A stretch of DNA of 64,000 nucleotides from Thiomonas sp. FB-Cd (GCF_000733775.1 NZ_JPOE01000002.1:1-64000), one strand, 5' to 3'; positions 24,759 to 35,784 are shown, counted from the stretch's first letter. A program made the numbers and translations. The notes: generated by a model not told the origin, from the letters alone.

Positions 24759-26105
24759 ATGCCTGTGATGAAAGCGACCACGATTTCGGATGAATGGCTG
24801 CGCATCGACGCGCTGGATCTCGAGGCGCGTGGCGTGGCACGCAGGCAAGACGGAAAGGTTGTCTTCGCCGAGGGCGCGTTGCCTGGCGAGGAGGTACGCG
24901 TGCGCATCATGCGCAGCAAGGCCAAATGGGAGTCAGGGGAGGCCGTGCAGTGGCGTCGCACCGCCTTCACCCGCGTCGTGCCCCGCTGCGCACACTTCGG
25001 TGTCTGCGGTGGCTGCAGCATGCAGCATATTGACCCGCAGGCGCAACTTGCGTTCAAACAGCGCACGTTGGAAGATGATCTGTGGCATCTGGCACAAGTG
25101 CGGCCGCAAAGCTTGCTGCGCCCGTTGGCAGGGCCTGCTTGGGGTTACCGACATCGTGCACGCCTGACTGTTCGCTTCGTGCCAAAAAAAGGCGGCGTGT
25201 TGGTGGGCTTTCATGAGCGCGGCTCCAGCTATGTGGCTGACATGCGAAGTTGTGACGTCCTGCCTCCCCATGTGTCGACGCTTCTCCTCCCGCTGCGCGC
25301 ACTGATCGGCGGATTGTCGTGTCCGGATCGGTTGCCGCAAATTGAGGTCGCTGTGGGTGACGCACAGACGGTGCTGGTGCTGCGTCATCTGCAGCCCCTC
25401 ACGCTGGGCGATCGTGAACTGCTTTCGCACTTCGAGCGTGAGCATGGCATCCAATGGTGGCTGCAACCCGGGGGCCCGCAAACCGCTGCGCCGCTGAACC
25501 CGCAGACAAGGCCCTTGGACTATGCCATGCCCGAGTTCGGTCTGCGCATGCCTTTCACGCCAACTGATTTCACACAGGTCAACCACAGCATCAACCTTGC
25601 CCTGGTGTCCCGCGCTGTGCGCCTACTTGCCCCGCTCAAGCATGAGCACGTCGCAGATTGGTTCTGCGGATTGGGTAATTTCACCTTGCCGTTGGCCACG
25701 CGCTCGGAGCATGTTCTGGGCGTGGAAGGCAATGAAGGTTTGGTGCAACGAGCGCGCGACAATGCAGAGCAAAATGGCCTGGCGCGATGCACGCGCTTTG
25801 AGGCGCGCAATCTGTTCGAGATCGACGCAGATACATTGAAACGAATGGGTCAATTTGAAAAATGGTTGGTCGACCCACCGCGCGAAGGAGCGCTTGCACT
25901 TTGCAAGGCGTTGTGTGAGGCGGCAGCGTCAGGATATCCAGGGCCGACGCGCATCGTCTACGTGTCGTGTAATCCCGCGACCCTGGCGCGCGACGCCGGC
26001 CTGCTCGTCCATCAAGCCGCATATCGCCTGACGGCAGTCGGCGCGGTCAACATGTTTCCGCACACGTCGCACGTGGAGTCGATTGCCATATTTGAAAAGG
26101 CCTGA
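24759..26105 (+). CDS. rlmD: 23S rRNA (uracil-1939-C5)-methyltransferase RlmD
   Basis: About 448 residues from ATG 24759 (ATG 24768 is equally possible). N-terminal TRAM domain ([40 protein letters not shown]), then an iron-sulfur Cys cluster [13 protein letters not shown] around residue 80. SAM-binding motif [27 protein letters not shown] and the catalytic-Cys motif [15 protein letters not shown]. It methylates U1939 of 23S rRNA. It starts about 50 bp after the exonuclease gene on the same strand, so cotranscription is likely. [15 protein letters not shown] before the TRAM core is the usual start of the family. Confidence 0.93.
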   Translation: MPVMKATTISDEWLRIDALDLEARGVARRQDGKVVFAEGALPGEEVRVRIMRSKAKWESGEAVQWRRTAFTRVVPRCAHFGVCGGCSMQHIDPQAQLAFKQRTLEDDLWHLAQVRPQSLLRPLAGPAWGYRHRARLTVRFVPKKGGVLVGFHERGSSYVADMRSCDVLPPHVSTLLLPLRALIGGLSCPDRLPQIEVAVGDAQTVLVLRHLQPLTLGDRELLSHFEREHGIQWWLQPGGPQTAAPLNPQTRPLDYAMPEFGLRMPFTPTDFTQVNHSINLALVSRAVRLLAPLKHEHVADWFCGLGNFTLPLATRSEHVLGVEGNEGLVQRARDNAEQNGLARCTRFEARNLFEIDADTLKRMGQFEKWLVDPPREGALALCKALCEAAASGYPGPTRIVYVSCNPATLARDAGLLVHQAAYRLTAVGAVNMFPHTSHVESIAIFEKA

Positions 26106-26473
26106 GAGCGCCAGGCGCCCCGGCAATCGATCGTCATGAAAGTGGCGTTGAGGCAAGGCAATGCGAAAGGGGCCCGGCCTGGGCGCTGAGCCGAAGTCAG
26201 CGACGCAATGGTGCGGTTCTGCGTATCCGACTTGGGCATGATGCCGCAGACGAGGAAGGGCATCGTGGGTACGGCGATCGACCGCCGGCCAATGGGGACG
26301 GCAAGCCGTGTCTCGCTGGCCAGATGATCACGCTCGGTTCCCGCTTGGACATCCATGGCCAGGTCCGCTTCGGGATTGGCAAGCGCTGAAGACATCGCAC
26401 AAAGCCTTCGGGCCAGCGCGCAAGTCAAACAGCCCGGGGGAACCGGGCTGTTTGACTTGCAAAGAGAAGCGAA
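26106..26473. other. intergenic region between convergent genes
   Basis: Between rlmD and the convergent yccA-like gene. Apart from the long inverted repeat at 26421-26459 no gene is supported; a minus-strand frame here continues antisense into rlmD and has no family features. Confidence 0.5.
26421..26459. terminator. 17-bp perfect inverted repeat, probable bidirectional terminator
   Basis: CAAGTCAAACAGCCCGG and its exact complement CCGGGCTGTTTGACTTG are separated by 5 bases. It lies between the 3' ends of rlmD and the yccA-like gene, 14 bp after the latter's stop. No long T tract follows on either side, so it may rely on the stem alone. Confidence 0.65.
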
Positions 26474-27184
26474 TTAGCGACGACCACCGCCGCTGAAGAT
26501 GCTCAACAATGAGAGCAAGTTCACAAAGACGTTGTAGAGGTCCAGATAAATCGCCAGGGTGGCGGAGATATAGTTGGTTTCGCCCCCATCGAGTACGCGC
26601 CTGACGTCGATCAGCATGAACGCCGAGAAGATGCCGATGGCCGCAACTGAGAACGCGATCATCAACGCTGGCATCTGCAGCCAGATGTTCGCAATGCCGG
26701 CGATGATCAGCATGATCACGCCCACGAACAGGAACTTGGATAGCCCGCTCAGATCACGTTTCACGACGGTGGCCAGCGAAGCCATGACCGCAAAAATCAG
26801 GGCAGTGCCGCCGAAAGCCATGCTGATGAGTTGCACGCCGTTGGCCAACCCAAGCACGAAGCTGAGCATCTGCGACAGCATCATGCCCATGAAGAACGTG
26901 AATGCCATGAGCCACGCGACACCAGCCCCGGAATTCTTGTTGCGTTCCACAACAAACATGAGACCAAACGCACCGCCGAGGAACAGAAGCATGCCCATGC
27001 CTGGATTCGTCAACATCCATTGCGCCAGACCCAAATGCAAGCCGGCCCAAGCGCCGAGCACGGTGGGCACCAGCGAGGCGGCAAGCAGCATGTAGGTGTT
27101 ACGCAAAACACGGTTGCGTTCCACGCCAAGCTGGCCAGTACTCTGTCCGTAAAGCGAGGGTTGAGAATTGAAGCGATCGTCCAT
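26474..27184 (-). CDS. Bax inhibitor-1 / YccA-family membrane protein
   Basis: A 236-residue inner-membrane protein with seven predicted helices. Family landmarks are the N-terminal VLRNTYMLLAASLVPTVLGA, VERNKNSGAGVAWLMAFTFF and the C-terminal DVRRVLDGGETNYISATLAI followed by YLDLYNVFVNLLSLLSIF. In E. coli the relative YccA interacts with and slows FtsH proteolysis, and other members carry protons or calcium. ftsH is also in this window but 9 kb away and on the other strand. A long terminator follows the gene. The start at 27184 has a purine-rich upstream (GGGAGAAATAG). Confidence 0.9.
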   Translation of the reverse strand: MDDRFNSQPSLYGQSTGQLGVERNRVLRNTYMLLAASLVPTVLGAWAGLHLGLAQWMLTNPGMGMLLFLGGAFGLMFVVERNKNSGAGVAWLMAFTFFMGMMLSQMLSFVLGLANGVQLISMAFGGTALIFAVMASLATVVKRDLSGLSKFLFVGVIMLIIAGIANIWLQMPALMIAFSVAAIGIFSAFMLIDVRRVLDGGETNYISATLAIYLDLYNVFVNLLSLLSIFSGGGRR

Positions 27185-27356
27185 CTATTTCTCCCAGAAC
27201 GCGAAGCGTTTTTCAAATATCAGACTTACCTTTGAGGCCCAAACGCTGAAGGAGTTCCAAACTCCAGCATGTCGTCAGACTCAAATGTTCCATGAAGTGT
27301 AGGCGCTTTGTCTGAATGCAAGCTGAAAGGCCGGGCGCAGGCGTGACTGCGCCCGG

Positions 27357-28164
27357 TCAAGAAGCCAACGAGAACCGAATCGGCACGATCACCCAGCCGG
27401 GCACAGGCTTGCCCGCGGCTTGGCCCGGTGTAAATGTCCATTGCTGAACAGCTTTCACGGCGGCTTTGTCGAGCGCTGCATAGCCGGAGGACTGCTGGAT
27501 CCGGATGGTGTCAACGTGGCCGGAAGCCGACACCATCACCCGCAATTTGACGGTTCCTTCTTCGCCCATCCTCCGCGCCAAAGGGGGATATTCTGGTACG
27601 GGGTTATGCAAATAGGCTGCGCCGAATGCCGGGGGCGTCGATGGCGCTGGCTTTGCGGCGGCGTCTGTCTGCGTGGGTGCCGCCGGCGGCGCCACGGCTT
27701 GCGGCGCGGGATTCAGTGGTTGAGAGGTGGCAGTGGCTGGGTTGGAGCTGGTTCGCTCGGGCGCTTGCATGATGTTTGAAGGCGCGGTGGACGGTTGTGG
27801 CGCCACGGGCTCGGGTTGCGGCAAGGTGGGTTTGTGGGGCACGCGCGGTGTGGTCAGGGTGTTGTGTTGAAGCGGGCGCGGCTGCGCTTTGGCCACCGGT
27901 GGCGTGCGCATGGGTCTGCGGACGGCCGCCGGAGGGGGCGTAGGAGCGGCCGGCTTCATGGTGAGCGGTCGGGGGGCAGAACCTGGATGAACTCAAGCGC
28001 TCGGCGAGGCGCTGGGGGAATAAACGCGAAGTCGGCCTGCAGCGCCCACAACACCAGCACGTGCACGGCAACAACGCCGATACAAAGCGGCCAAAACACG
28101 CGCGGCGGGGGGCGAAGCGCGCCGCGCTAGGGCCAGGGATGGGGGGAACTGGTGCGGTCGACAT
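27357..28164 (-). pseudogene. tonB: TonB-like energy transducer with two apparent frameshifts
   Basis: Three frames in order make one TonB. The start frame MSTAPVPPIPGPSAARFAP ends at a C6 run (G6 on plus, 28107-28112). A second frame carries the membrane anchor VFWPLCIGVVAVHVLVLWAL and ALEFIQVLPP and ends at another C6 run (27971-27976). The third frame gives a long Pro-rich periplasmic spacer (KPAAPTPPPAAVRRP...) and the C-terminal TonB domain (EYPPLARRMGEEGTVKLRVM, SSGYAALDKAAVKAVQQWTF). TonB passes proton-motive energy to outer-membrane transporters. Without ExbBD nearby and with two shifts at homopolymers, it is either decayed, phase-variable or mis-sequenced. The last frame alone, from 27959, lacks a membrane anchor. 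Confidence 0.75.
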
Positions 28165-28198
28165 GGGTGGTGGATGCTGGGAGCCGCACTGTGGAGGC

Positions 28199-28204
28199 TA
28201 TAAT
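28199..28204 (+). promoter_or_regulatory. TATAAT -10 element upstream of carA
   Basis: A perfect TATAAT sits 90 bp before the carA start in the gap from the divergent tonB-like gene. No good -35 hexamer is found at the usual spacing, so activity might need an activator or an extended element. The leader that follows has no obvious hairpin. Confidence 0.4.
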
Positions 28205-28293
28205 TTCAGGGATTTGCGTCAAGCTCTAGCAGGGTTTGCGCATCCCAAAACAGCGTTTACCAACGCCGCAACACGCGTGCCCGGAGAATATCA

Positions 28294-29460
28294 ATGTTGC
28301 CGTTGCAACCCAAAGCCATTTTGGCCCTTGCCGACGGTTCGGTCTTCCACGGGGTTTCCGTCGGGGCTCCCGGTGAGACCTCGGGTGAGGTGGTTTTCAA
28401 TACCGCGATTACCGGCTACCAGGAGATCCTCACCGACCCCAGTTATTGTCGGCAAATCGTCCTGCTTACGTACCCACACATCGGCAATGTTGGTACCAAT
28501 GCAGAGGACGTTGAAGCCGCCAAGGTTCATGCAGCAGGGCTCATCATCAGAGATCTTCCCGCACTGGATTCAAATTTTCGCAGAACCGAAGGATTGGGCG
28601 ATTATCTGCGCCGCACCGATACGGTCGCCATCGCAGGTATCGATACGCGCAAGCTCACGCGCTTGCTGCGGAGCAAGGGGGCGCAAAGCGGCTGCGTGCT
28701 CGGGTTGAAACCCGGCGAGGTGGTGACTGCGGCCGTGGTCGAGCACGCGCTGGCTCGTGCGCGCGCGTTCCCGGGACTTGCCGGAATGGACCTGGCTCGC
28801 GTCGTGAGCACGAGGGAGTCATACCTCTGGTCGCAAACGGCTTGGGCCTTGGGCACGGGATATGGTGAGCAGCGTGAAGCACGCTTTCATGTTGTGGCCT
28901 ATGACTTCGGCATTAAGTTCAACATCATGCGTTTGCTGGCCTCGCGTGGGTGTCGCGTCACGGTGGTTCCAGCACAGACTCCAGCCGAAGTCGTGCTCGC
29001 GATGCGCCCAGATGGCGTTTTCCTGTCCAACGGGCCGGGTGATCCCGAGCCCTGTGACTATGCGATTGCCGCGGTACGCACGATCATCGAACGAGGCGTA
29101 CCCACGTTCGGGATTTGCCTGGGTCACCAGATCATGGCCTTGGCCGCTGGAGCTCGCACGTTCAAGATGAAATTTGGGCACCATGGCGCCAACCATCCCG
29201 TGAAGGATCTGGATACGGGGCGAGTGAGCATTACGAGCCAAAACCATGGGTTCGCGGTGGATGCCGACACGCTGCCGGCGGACGTGCGCCCGACCCATGT
29301 TTCGCTTTTCGATGGCACCCTGCAAGGTTTTGCCTTTCGTGACAAGCCTGCATTTTGCTTTCAAGGTCACCCCGAGGCCAGCCCGGGGCCACACGACATC
29401 CATAATCTTTTTGACCGCTTCGTGGGGCTGATGCAGGGGTCACGGGCGGCGGCATGGTAA
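28294..29460 (+). CDS. carA: carbamoyl-phosphate synthase small subunit
   Basis: A 388-residue glutaminase subunit of usual length. The N-terminal domain opens [20 protein letters not shown] and continues [20 protein letters not shown]. The class I amidotransferase domain holds the nucleophile Cys in [20 protein letters not shown] and the partner His/Glu in [14 protein letters not shown]. It releases ammonia from glutamine and channels it to CarB for carbamoyl phosphate, the precursor of arginine and pyrimidines. It is followed closely by a LysE-family exporter gene and carB. Confidence 0.97.
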   Translation: MLPLQPKAILALADGSVFHGVSVGAPGETSGEVVFNTAITGYQEILTDPSYCRQIVLLTYPHIGNVGTNAEDVEAAKVHAAGLIIRDLPALDSNFRRTEGLGDYLRRTDTVAIAGIDTRKLTRLLRSKGAQSGCVLGLKPGEVVTAAVVEHALARARAFPGLAGMDLARVVSTRESYLWSQTAWALGTGYGEQREARFHVVAYDFGIKFNIMRLLASRGCRVTVVPAQTPAEVVLAMRPDGVFLSNGPGDPEPCDYAIAAVRTIIERGVPTFGICLGHQIMALAAGARTFKMKFGHHGANHPVKDLDTGRVSITSQNHGFAVDADTLPADVRPTHVSLFDGTLQGFAFRDKPAFCFQGHPEASPGPHDIHNLFDRFVGLMQGSRAAAW

Positions 29461-29476
29461 TCGGCGCTTGGCAGTC

Positions 29477-30130
29477 ATGAACCACTTATTTGGCATCACC
29501 AATCTCGGGTTGTATGTACTTGGCGTGGTGTTTATCGTGTTGTTGCCGGGGCCGAATTCGCTCTACGTCCTGAGCGTGGCGGCGCAGCGCGGCGTGAGGG
29601 CTGGTTATCTCGGCGCGTGTGGCATCTTCCTTGGTGATACGGTGCTCATGGTGCTGGCCGCTGCGGGCTTGGCCAGCCTGCTCGAAGCGGTGGCCTGGCT
29701 GTTTATCCTCGTCAAACTGGCGGGAGCTGCCTATCTGGCGTGGATTGGGTTCAACATGCTGCGTGCAGCGTTGCGGCGCTACCGCCAGGCCGAGGCGCCG
29801 CTGGCGCCAGCAGTGCGGGTGGACGCTGCGCACCCCCTAGCCAAGGCTCTGCTCATCAGCCTGCTCAACCCTAAAGCCATTTTCTTTTTCATTTCCTTTT
29901 TCATTCAGTTCGTTGACCCCGCCTATCCTCATCCGGCACTGTCCTTTCTTGTGCTGGGTGGCATCGTGCAGTTTTTCAGCGCGCTGTATCTCTCCACGCT
30001 AATCTTTGCTGGGTCGCGCCTGGCTGATCTTTTCCGCGCACACCGCCGCATCGCAGCTTCGCTCACTGGATTGGTGGGCGCCGCTTTTATGGCTTTCAGC
30101 GCGCGACTCGCCACGGCGTCGCTCAAGTAA
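29477..30130 (+). CDS. LysE/RhtB-family amino-acid exporter
   Basis: A 217-residue membrane protein of the LysE/LeuE family with about six helices. The start motif [23 protein letters not shown] and [19 protein letters not shown] are the family signature. ATG 29477 is used; a TTG at 29468 would add three residues. It sits between carA (16 bp) and carB (40 bp), so all three are probably one transcript. An amino-acid exporter within a glutamine-consuming operon could relieve imbalance of glutamine-family or branched amino acids, but the substrate is not shown by sequence. Confidence 0.88.
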   Translation: MNHLFGITNLGLYVLGVVFIVLLPGPNSLYVLSVAAQRGVRAGYLGACGIFLGDTVLMVLAAAGLASLLEAVAWLFILVKLAGAAYLAWIGFNMLRAALRRYRQAEAPLAPAVRVDAAHPLAKALLISLLNPKAIFFFISFFIQFVDPAYPHPALSFLVLGGIVQFFSALYLSTLIFAGSRLADLFRAHRRIAASLTGLVGAAFMAFSARLATASLK

Positions 30131-30170
30131 TCGACCTCGAATTTTCCAAGCATTTCACCCGCAACGCTCC

Positions 30171-33100
30171 ATGCCCAAGCGCACCGACATCCACAGCATC
30201 CTGATCATTGGCGCTGGCCCCATCGTCATTGGCCAGGCCTGCGAGTTTGACTATTCCGGGGCCCAAGCCTGCAAGGCGCTGCAGGAAGAGGGCTACAAAG
30301 TGATCCTGGTCAACAGCAATCCGGCCACGATCATGACGGATCCGGAAACAGCCGATGTCACCTACATCGAGCCGATTACCTGGCAGGTCATGGAAACCAT
30401 CATCGCCAGAGAGCGGCCAGACGCTATTTTGCCAACGATGGGTGGGCAGACGGCCCTGAATTGCGCGCTGGACTTGCATCGCGAGGGTGTTCTCGACAGG
30501 TACAAGTGTGAGTTGATCGGCGCCAAGCCAGAGGCCATTGACAAGGCCGAAGACCGGCAGAAATTCAAGGAAGCGATGACTCGCATCGGCCTGGGTTCTG
30601 CTCGTTCGGGCATTGCGCACAGCATGGATGAAGCGTGGGCCGTGCAGAGATCCATTGGTTTTCCGACCATCATCCGACCGAGCTTCACACTGGGTGGAAC
30701 GGGTGGTGGCATTGCGTACAACCCAGAAGAGTTTGAGGTGATCTGCAAGCGCGGCCTCGAGGCTTCACCGACCAGCGAGTTGTTGATCGAGGAGTCGCTC
30801 ATCGGCTGGAAGGAATTCGAGATGGAGGTTGTGCGTGACAAGGCGGACAACTGCATCATCGTGTGCTCGATCGAGAATCTTGACCCGATGGGCGTGCACA
30901 CCGGCGACTCCATTACCGTAGCGCCAGCGCAGACCCTAACCGACAAGGAATACCAGATCATGCGCGATGCGAGCATCGCCGTGCTGCGTGAGATTGGTGT
31001 GGACACGGGCGGGTCGAACGTGCAGTTTGCGATCAACCCGAAAGATGGGCGCATGATCGTGATCGAGATGAATCCACGGGTCTCGCGCTCCTCGGCGCTG
31101 GCGTCAAAGGCGACGGGATTTCCCATCGCCAAGGTGGCTGCAAAGTTGGCCGTGGGCTACACGATGGATGAGTTGCGCAACGAGATTACGGGTGGCGCGA
31201 CTCCCGCCTCCTTCGAGCCGACAATTGATTATGTTGTCACCAAAGTGCCGCGCTTCGCGTTCGAGAAATTTCCCCAAGCCGATTCGCACCTGACCACGCA
31301 GATGAAATCAGTGGGAGAGGTCATGGCGATCGGCAGCACCTTTCAGGAGAGTTTCCAGAAAGCGCTGCGTGGCTTGGAAGTCGGTGTGGACGGATTGAAT
31401 CAAAAGACGACCGATCGCGAGACCTTGGAACGCGAGCTCGGTGAGCCAGGTCCCGAGCGCATCTGGTACTTGGGTGATGCGCTCGCACAGGGGTTTAGTC
31501 TCGATGACGTGCATCAACTCACCCGTATTGACCCGTGGTTCCTTGCGCAAATCAAAGACATCGTCGACATCGAACTGCAACTAGACAACGAGCATTTGGA
31601 TGCGATTGACGCTGAGACCATGCGCTGGCTAAAGCGCAAGGGCTTTTCCGACCGCCGTCTGGCGTATTTGCTCAAAAGTACGGAAAGCGGCGTACGCAAG
31701 CGCCGGCACGAACTGGGCATACGCCCGGTGTACAAGCGGGTGGACACCTGCGCCGCTGAATTTGCCACGCAGACGGCGTATCTCTACTCGACCTATGAGG
31801 ACGAGTGCGAGGCGGAACCGACCACACGCAAAAAGATTATGGTGCTCGGCGGCGGGCCCAACCGTATCGGGCAAGGCATTGAATTCGACTACTGCTGCGT
31901 ACACGCGGCACTGGCATTGCGCGAAGACGGCTTTGAGACCATCATGGTCAATTGCAATCCCGAGACCGTTTCCACGGATTACGACACCTCGGATCGCCTG
32001 TATTTCGAGCCACTTACACTTGAAGACGTGCTCGAAATCGTCGACAAGGAAGGGCCGACAGGGGTGATCGTGCAGTATGGTGGGCAAACGCCGCTCAAGC
32101 TCGCGCTCGCGCTGGAGGCGGCCGGCGTGCCAGTGATTGGAACGAGCCCCGACATGATTGATGCAGCGGAAGACAGGGAGCGTTTTCAGAAGCTCATCAA
32201 TGATCTGGGGCTGCTTCAGCCACCGAACCGCACGGCACGCTCAGAGAGTGAAGCCATCACCCGAGCAGAGGAAATTGGCTACCCGCTGGTCGTACGGCCG
32301 AGCTATGTGCTGGGTGGGCGGGCGATGGAAATCGTGCATGAGCAGCGTGACTTGGAGCGCTACATGCGGGAGGCTGTGAAGGTGTCCCATGACTCTCCAG
32401 TGCTCCTCGATCGCTTCCTGAATGACGCGATTGAATGTGACGTGGATGCAATCTGCGACGGGCAGGATGTCTATGTCGCTGGGGTCATGGAACACATTGA
32501 ACAAGCAGGCGTGCATTCGGGCGACTCGGCTTGTTCGCTGCCGCCTTATTCACTGTCGGCAGCGACTATCGCCGAGCTTGAGCGTCAGACCGTGGCCATG
32601 GCGCGTGGCTTGAGCGTCGTGGGTCTGATGAACGTCCAGTTTGCGATCCAGCAGGATGGAGAGGAGGACCGTATCTTCGTGCTGGAGGTTAACCCGCGCG
32701 CTTCGCGCACCGTGCCCTTCGTGTCGAAGGCAACAGGTCTGCAATTGGCCAAAGTCGCCGCACGCTGCATGGTGGGACAGACTTTACGGCAGCAGGCGAT
32801 CCCGGCCCAAGTCATCCCCGGTTACTTCAGCGTCAAAGAGGCGGTCTTTCCCTTCGTCAAGTTTCCCGGCGTGGATCCGATCCTTGGCCCGGAAATGAAG
32901 TCGACCGGTGAGGTCATGGGTGTCGGCCGTAGCTTTGGCGAAGCCTTCGTCAAATCTCAAATTGCTGCCGGAACGCGTCTTCCCGATGCGGGCAAGATCG
33001 GCGGAGCCAAAGTATTTCTTTCGGTCAAAAATAACGACAAGGCGCGCATGGTTGAAGTTGCGCGTGATCTTCTGACGATGGGGTTCGCACTTACTGCGAC

Positions 33101-33413
33101 GCGCGGTACCGCGGCAGCACTGGCGTCTGCGGGTCTGCCGGTTGAGGTTGTCAACAAGGTCACCGAGGGCCGCCCCAATGTCGTGGACATGATGAAAAAT
33201 GGTGATATCGTCTTGGTCGTCAACACCGTCGAGGAGCGTCGCAATGCGATCGCGGACTCGCGTGCCATCCGCATTACGGCGCTTGCCAGTCGCGTCGCGA
33301 CCTTCACAACCATTGCTGGCGCCGAGGCCGCCGTTGAAGGCATGAAATGCCTGAGCAGCTTGGAGGTCTACCCGCTGCAGGCTTTACACGAATCGCTGCA
33401 TTTGGCACACTGA
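30171..33413 (+). CDS. carB: carbamoyl-phosphate synthase large subunit
   Basis: A 1080-residue protein starting at ATG 30171 ([20 protein letters not shown]). It has the expected internal duplication of two ATP-grasp halves: the first with [14 protein letters not shown] and [20 protein letters not shown], the second with [20 protein letters not shown] and [20 protein letters not shown]. An oligomerisation domain lies between, and the C-terminal allosteric domain (residues about 935-1080) ends in [15 protein letters not shown]. It makes carbamoyl phosphate from bicarbonate, ammonia and two ATP, regulated by UMP and ornithine. A terminator follows. Confidence 0.97.
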   Translation: MPKRTDIHSILIIGAGPIVIGQACEFDYSGAQACKALQEEGYKVILVNSNPATIMTDPETADVTYIEPITWQVMETIIARERPDAILPTMGGQTALNCALDLHREGVLDRYKCELIGAKPEAIDKAEDRQKFKEAMTRIGLGSARSGIAHSMDEAWAVQRSIGFPTIIRPSFTLGGTGGGIAYNPEEFEVICKRGLEASPTSELLIEESLIGWKEFEMEVVRDKADNCIIVCSIENLDPMGVHTGDSITVAPAQTLTDKEYQIMRDASIAVLREIGVDTGGSNVQFAINPKDGRMIVIEMNPRVSRSSALASKATGFPIAKVAAKLAVGYTMDELRNEITGGATPASFEPTIDYVVTKVPRFAFEKFPQADSHLTTQMKSVGEVMAIGSTFQESFQKALRGLEVGVDGLNQKTTDRETLERELGEPGPERIWYLGDALAQGFSLDDVHQLTRIDPWFLAQIKDIVDIELQLDNEHLDAIDAETMRWLKRKGFSDRRLAYLLKSTESGVRKRRHELGIRPVYKRVDTCAAEFATQTAYLYSTYEDECEAEPTTRKKIMVLGGGPNRIGQGIEFDYCCVHAALALREDGFETIMVNCNPETVSTDYDTSDRLYFEPLTLEDVLEIVDKEGPTGVIVQYGGQTPLKLALALEAAGVPVIGTSPDMIDAAEDRERFQKLINDLGLLQPPNRTARSESEAITRAEEIGYPLVVRPSYVLGGRAMEIVHEQRDLERYMREAVKVSHDSPVLLDRFLNDAIECDVDAICDGQDVYVAGVMEHIEQAGVHSGDSACSLPPYSLSAATIAELERQTVAMARGLSVVGLMNVQFAIQQDGEEDRIFVLEVNPRASRTVPFVSKATGLQLAKVAARCMVGQTLRQQAIPAQVIPGYFSVKEAVFPFVKFPGVDPILGPEMKSTGEVMGVGRSFGEAFVKSQIAAGTRLPDAGKIGGAKVFLSVKNNDKARMVEVARDLLTMGFALTATRGTAAALASAGLPVEVVNKVTEGRPNVVDMMKNGDIVLVVNTVEERRNAIADSRAIRITALASRVATFTTIAGAEAAVEGMKCLSSLEVYPLQALHESLHLAH

Positions 33414-33433
33414 AAACCAAATCAGTCGAGCAT

Positions 33434-33468
33434 CGCCGTGGCAGTGCGCTGCTGCGGCGTTTTTTTTT
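33434..33468 (+). terminator. terminator between carB and greA, also greA leader
   Basis: Stem CGCCGTGGCAG / CTGCTGCGGCG (two mismatches, tight GCAG/CTGC top) followed by nine T. Its T tract ends only 24 bp before the greA start, leaving no room for a downstream promoter. So greA must be transcribed through it, either by readthrough or from a promoter inside the carB end. Confidence 0.75.
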
Positions 33469-33492
33469 ACATTGTTTTGTGGACACATGATT

Positions 33493-33966
33493 ATGCCTAC
33501 TCCCATGACTCGGCGCGGCGCCGAAAAGCTCCGGGCTGAACTGCAGCGCCTCAAGTCCGTCGATCGCCATGCGGTCATCCAGGCTATCGCGGAAGCACGC
33601 GCGCAGGGTGACTTGTCCGAAAATGCCGAATACGAAGCTGCAAAAGACCGCCAAGGTTTCATTGAAGGCCGCATCGCCGAAATTGAGAGCAAACTGTCGT
33701 CAGCGCAGGTGATCGACCCGGCCGAGTTGCACGCCGATGGTCGGGTGGTGTTTGGCGCCACCGTGGAACTGTCCGACGAGGAAACAGGTGAATCGGTGCT
33801 CTACCAGATCGTCGGCGACGACGAGGCCGACTTGAAGCACGGCATGATTTCAGTCAGTTCCCCCATCGCGCGTGCGCTGATTGGCAAGGAAGAGGGCGAT
33901 ATTGCGCAGGTTATGGCCCCCGGCGGTGTGCGGGGCTACGAGATTGTCAAGGTCCGATACGCATGA
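33493..33966 (+). CDS. greA: transcription elongation factor GreA
   Basis: 157 residues from ATG 33493 ([20 protein letters not shown]); an ATG at 33487 would add two. The N-terminal coiled coil reaches into the RNA polymerase secondary channel, with the acidic tip [20 protein letters not shown] that coordinates catalytic magnesium. The C-terminal FKBP-like domain ends [20 protein letters not shown]. GreA makes stalled polymerase cleave backtracked RNA. A terminator lies in its short leader. The next gene overlaps its stop by 4 bases. Confidence 0.96.
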   Translation: MPTPMTRRGAEKLRAELQRLKSVDRHAVIQAIAEARAQGDLSENAEYEAAKDRQGFIEGRIAEIESKLSSAQVIDPAELHADGRVVFGATVELSDEETGESVLYQIVGDDEADLKHGMISVSSPIARALIGKEEGDIAQVMAPGGVRGYEIVKVRYA

Positions 33967-34397
33967 GCAATCTGCGCGCACGCTGGGTTCTCGCCGCACT
34001 ATGGCTTGGCGGCTTGGCCGCGGTGGGCTTAATCGGCGCCCCCACGGCTTTCGCGGTGCTGCCGGACCGGATGCAGGGAGCGGCCGTTGCCAGTCGCATG
34101 TTCTATCTGATGACGCTGGCGGCACTGGTGCTCGGTTGCTTGCTGATGATTCTGGAGCGTCACCATGCGCAGCCGCTGGCGGCGTCGAAACCGTTCTTCC
34201 TGGTCCTCGGTGGTCTGTTCTTTGCCGTGCTGGGGGAGTTTGGGATCGTGCCTCGCCTCATTGCTGCTGCGGCAGCGCACGCACCTGATGCCGGGATATG
34301 GCATGCAATAGCCAGCTTGGTGTACCTGCTCCAAGCGGCCTGCGTGTTCGCATACGTCTGGATTCTGCCTGTCTCGGCAGCCCGGCTCGGGCGGTGA
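33963..34397 (+). CDS. DUF4149 membrane protein
   Basis: A 144-residue integral membrane protein with four helices, including [60 protein letters not shown] and a C-terminal [16 protein letters not shown]. It belongs to the DUF4149/TMEM205-like family, frequently found directly after greA in betaproteobacteria. Its ATG overlaps the greA stop (ATGA), implying coupled translation. Function unknown. Confidence 0.85.
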   Translation: MSNLRARWVLAALWLGGLAAVGLIGAPTAFAVLPDRMQGAAVASRMFYLMTLAALVLGCLLMILERHHAQPLAASKPFFLVLGGLFFAVLGEFGIVPRLIAAAAAHAPDAGIWHAIASLVYLLQAACVFAYVWILPVSAARLGR

Positions 34398-34405
34398 TCG
34401 TAGCC

Positions 34406-34888
34406 TCAGCCCAACCGGATTTTCTTGATGCTTGACTGGCGCGGCTTGGCTCGCTTGACTTTGCCCGTGGCGGTAAGTCGCTCATTGCCAAGGACAGTGA
34501 CGCGCTTGACGCGCGCGCGGTGCGTGGGGCTGGAGGAGGGGACAACCACTTTCACCTGTTTGGGCGCTGCCTTCTTGCCACCCTTGGCGACAGCAGGCGC
34601 ATGCGCTTCGGCGGGTACAGGCCGAAATAACACGAGGATTTTTCCGATCGACTGCACCGGTGCTGCCTTCAGGTCGTGGCAAATGCGCTCCATCATGTCG
34701 GCGCGCATCTGTCGGTCGTCCGAAGCCACGCGAACCTTGATCAGACCATGGGCAGCGAGAGCGCGGTCGATTTCAGCGATCACCGCATCGGTGAGGCCCT
34801 GGTCGCCGATCAGCACGGTGGGCTTGAGCGGGTGCGCTTGCGCACGCTTGACGCTGCGGTCGGCGGGAGTAAGTAGTAAGGTAGTCAT
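34406..34888 (-). CDS. yhbY: YhbY-family CRM RNA-binding protein
   Basis: A 160-residue protein. Residues about 15-100 form a CRM domain ([40 protein letters not shown], with the GxxG-like loop). The C-terminal 60 residues are basic and extended ([20 protein letters not shown]), longer than the 97-residue E. coli protein. YhbY binds the pre-50S ribosomal subunit. It is divergent from rlmE, which methylates 23S rRNA, and convergent with the DUF4149 gene. Confidence 0.9.
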   Translation of the reverse strand: MTTLLLTPADRSVKRAQAHPLKPTVLIGDQGLTDAVIAEIDRALAAHGLIKVRVASDDRQMRADMMERICHDLKAAPVQSIGKILVLFRPVPAEAHAPAVAKGGKKAAPKQVKVVVPSSSPTHRARVKRVTVLGNERLTATGKVKRAKPRQSSIKKIRLG

Positions 34889-34965
34889 GGCCGAATTATC
34901 CGTCTTCTCGATGCGCGCCCTGCAGCGCGGCTAAACAGCATCTCCGACCGAGGCCTTCAGCACTG

Positions 34966-35619
34966 ATGAAAAAGAACCGCTTCAAGAAAGCCTGGCTTAA
35001 CGAGCACCTGCATGACCCTTTCGTCAAGCGGGCGCAAAAGGAGAACTATCGCTCCCGTGCGGTATACAAGCTGCAGGAGATCGACGAGATCCACAAGCTT
35101 CTGCGGCCCGGACAAATTATCGTGGATCTGGGCAGCGCCCCAGGTGCCTGGTCGCAGTACCTCAGCAGAAAACTGGGCGACGGCGAGGGGAGCCTCAGGG
35201 GCGAAGTCATCGCTCTTGACCTGCTGCCCATGGAGCCGGTGGGTGGTGTCCGGTTTATCCAGGGGGATTTCCGAGAGGCGGAGACACTGGCCCAGCTCGA
35301 AGCCGCACTCCAGGGGCGCGGGGTGGACGTAGTTCTCTCCGATATGGCGCCCAACCTATCGGGCATCGCTTCGGCCGATGCGGCACGCATTGAACATCTG
35401 GCTGACTTGTCGCTGGAATTCGCGCGAAAGTGGCTGAAGGACGATGGCGCATTGTTGATCAAGAGCTTCCACACGGGGTACTTCAGTCAAATCGTCAACC
35501 GCTTCAAGCTGCAATTCAAGACGGTCAAGACCATTAAACCGAAGGCCTCCCGGGATCGCTCGGCTGAGGTGTTCATTCTGGGGTTGGACCCCAAACCAAC
35601 GGAAGTGAAGCCCGAATGA
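34966..35619 (+). CDS. rlmE: 23S rRNA (uridine-2552-2'-O)-methyltransferase RlmE
   Basis: A 217-residue protein of FtsJ/RrmJ type. It opens [20 protein letters not shown], with catalytic Lys in [12 protein letters not shown], the SAM motif [20 protein letters not shown], catalytic Asp in [12 protein letters not shown] and catalytic Lys in [13 protein letters not shown], then the family end [14 protein letters not shown]. It methylates U2552 in the A loop of 23S rRNA, a late step in 50S assembly. The gene pair rlmE-ftsH is conserved in proteobacteria; here they are 165 bp apart. Confidence 0.95.
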   Translation: MKKNRFKKAWLNEHLHDPFVKRAQKENYRSRAVYKLQEIDEIHKLLRPGQIIVDLGSAPGAWSQYLSRKLGDGEGSLRGEVIALDLLPMEPVGGVRFIQGDFREAETLAQLEAALQGRGVDVVLSDMAPNLSGIASADAARIEHLADLSLEFARKWLKDDGALLIKSFHTGYFSQIVNRFKLQFKTVKTIKPKASRDRSAEVFILGLDPKPTEVKPE

Positions 35620-35784
35620 GCTATTGCATATAAAAAATCAATAGTTTTCGCCAATTATTTCCTTGGAGCATGTGTGCCTAATGCGCGAAATCAAGGCCTC
35701 AAGACTTGATTCGCCTAGAATCGGGCGCAGATTGAGGCTAGTGCAGCAATCGTATGCTCCACGCTGGAGTTCCAGGAGTCCGTC

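Noticed and set aside
35620..35784. Heat-shock (sigma-32) promoter before ftsH
   Set aside because: CTTGA-like and CCCCAT-like elements do not occur together at the required spacing.
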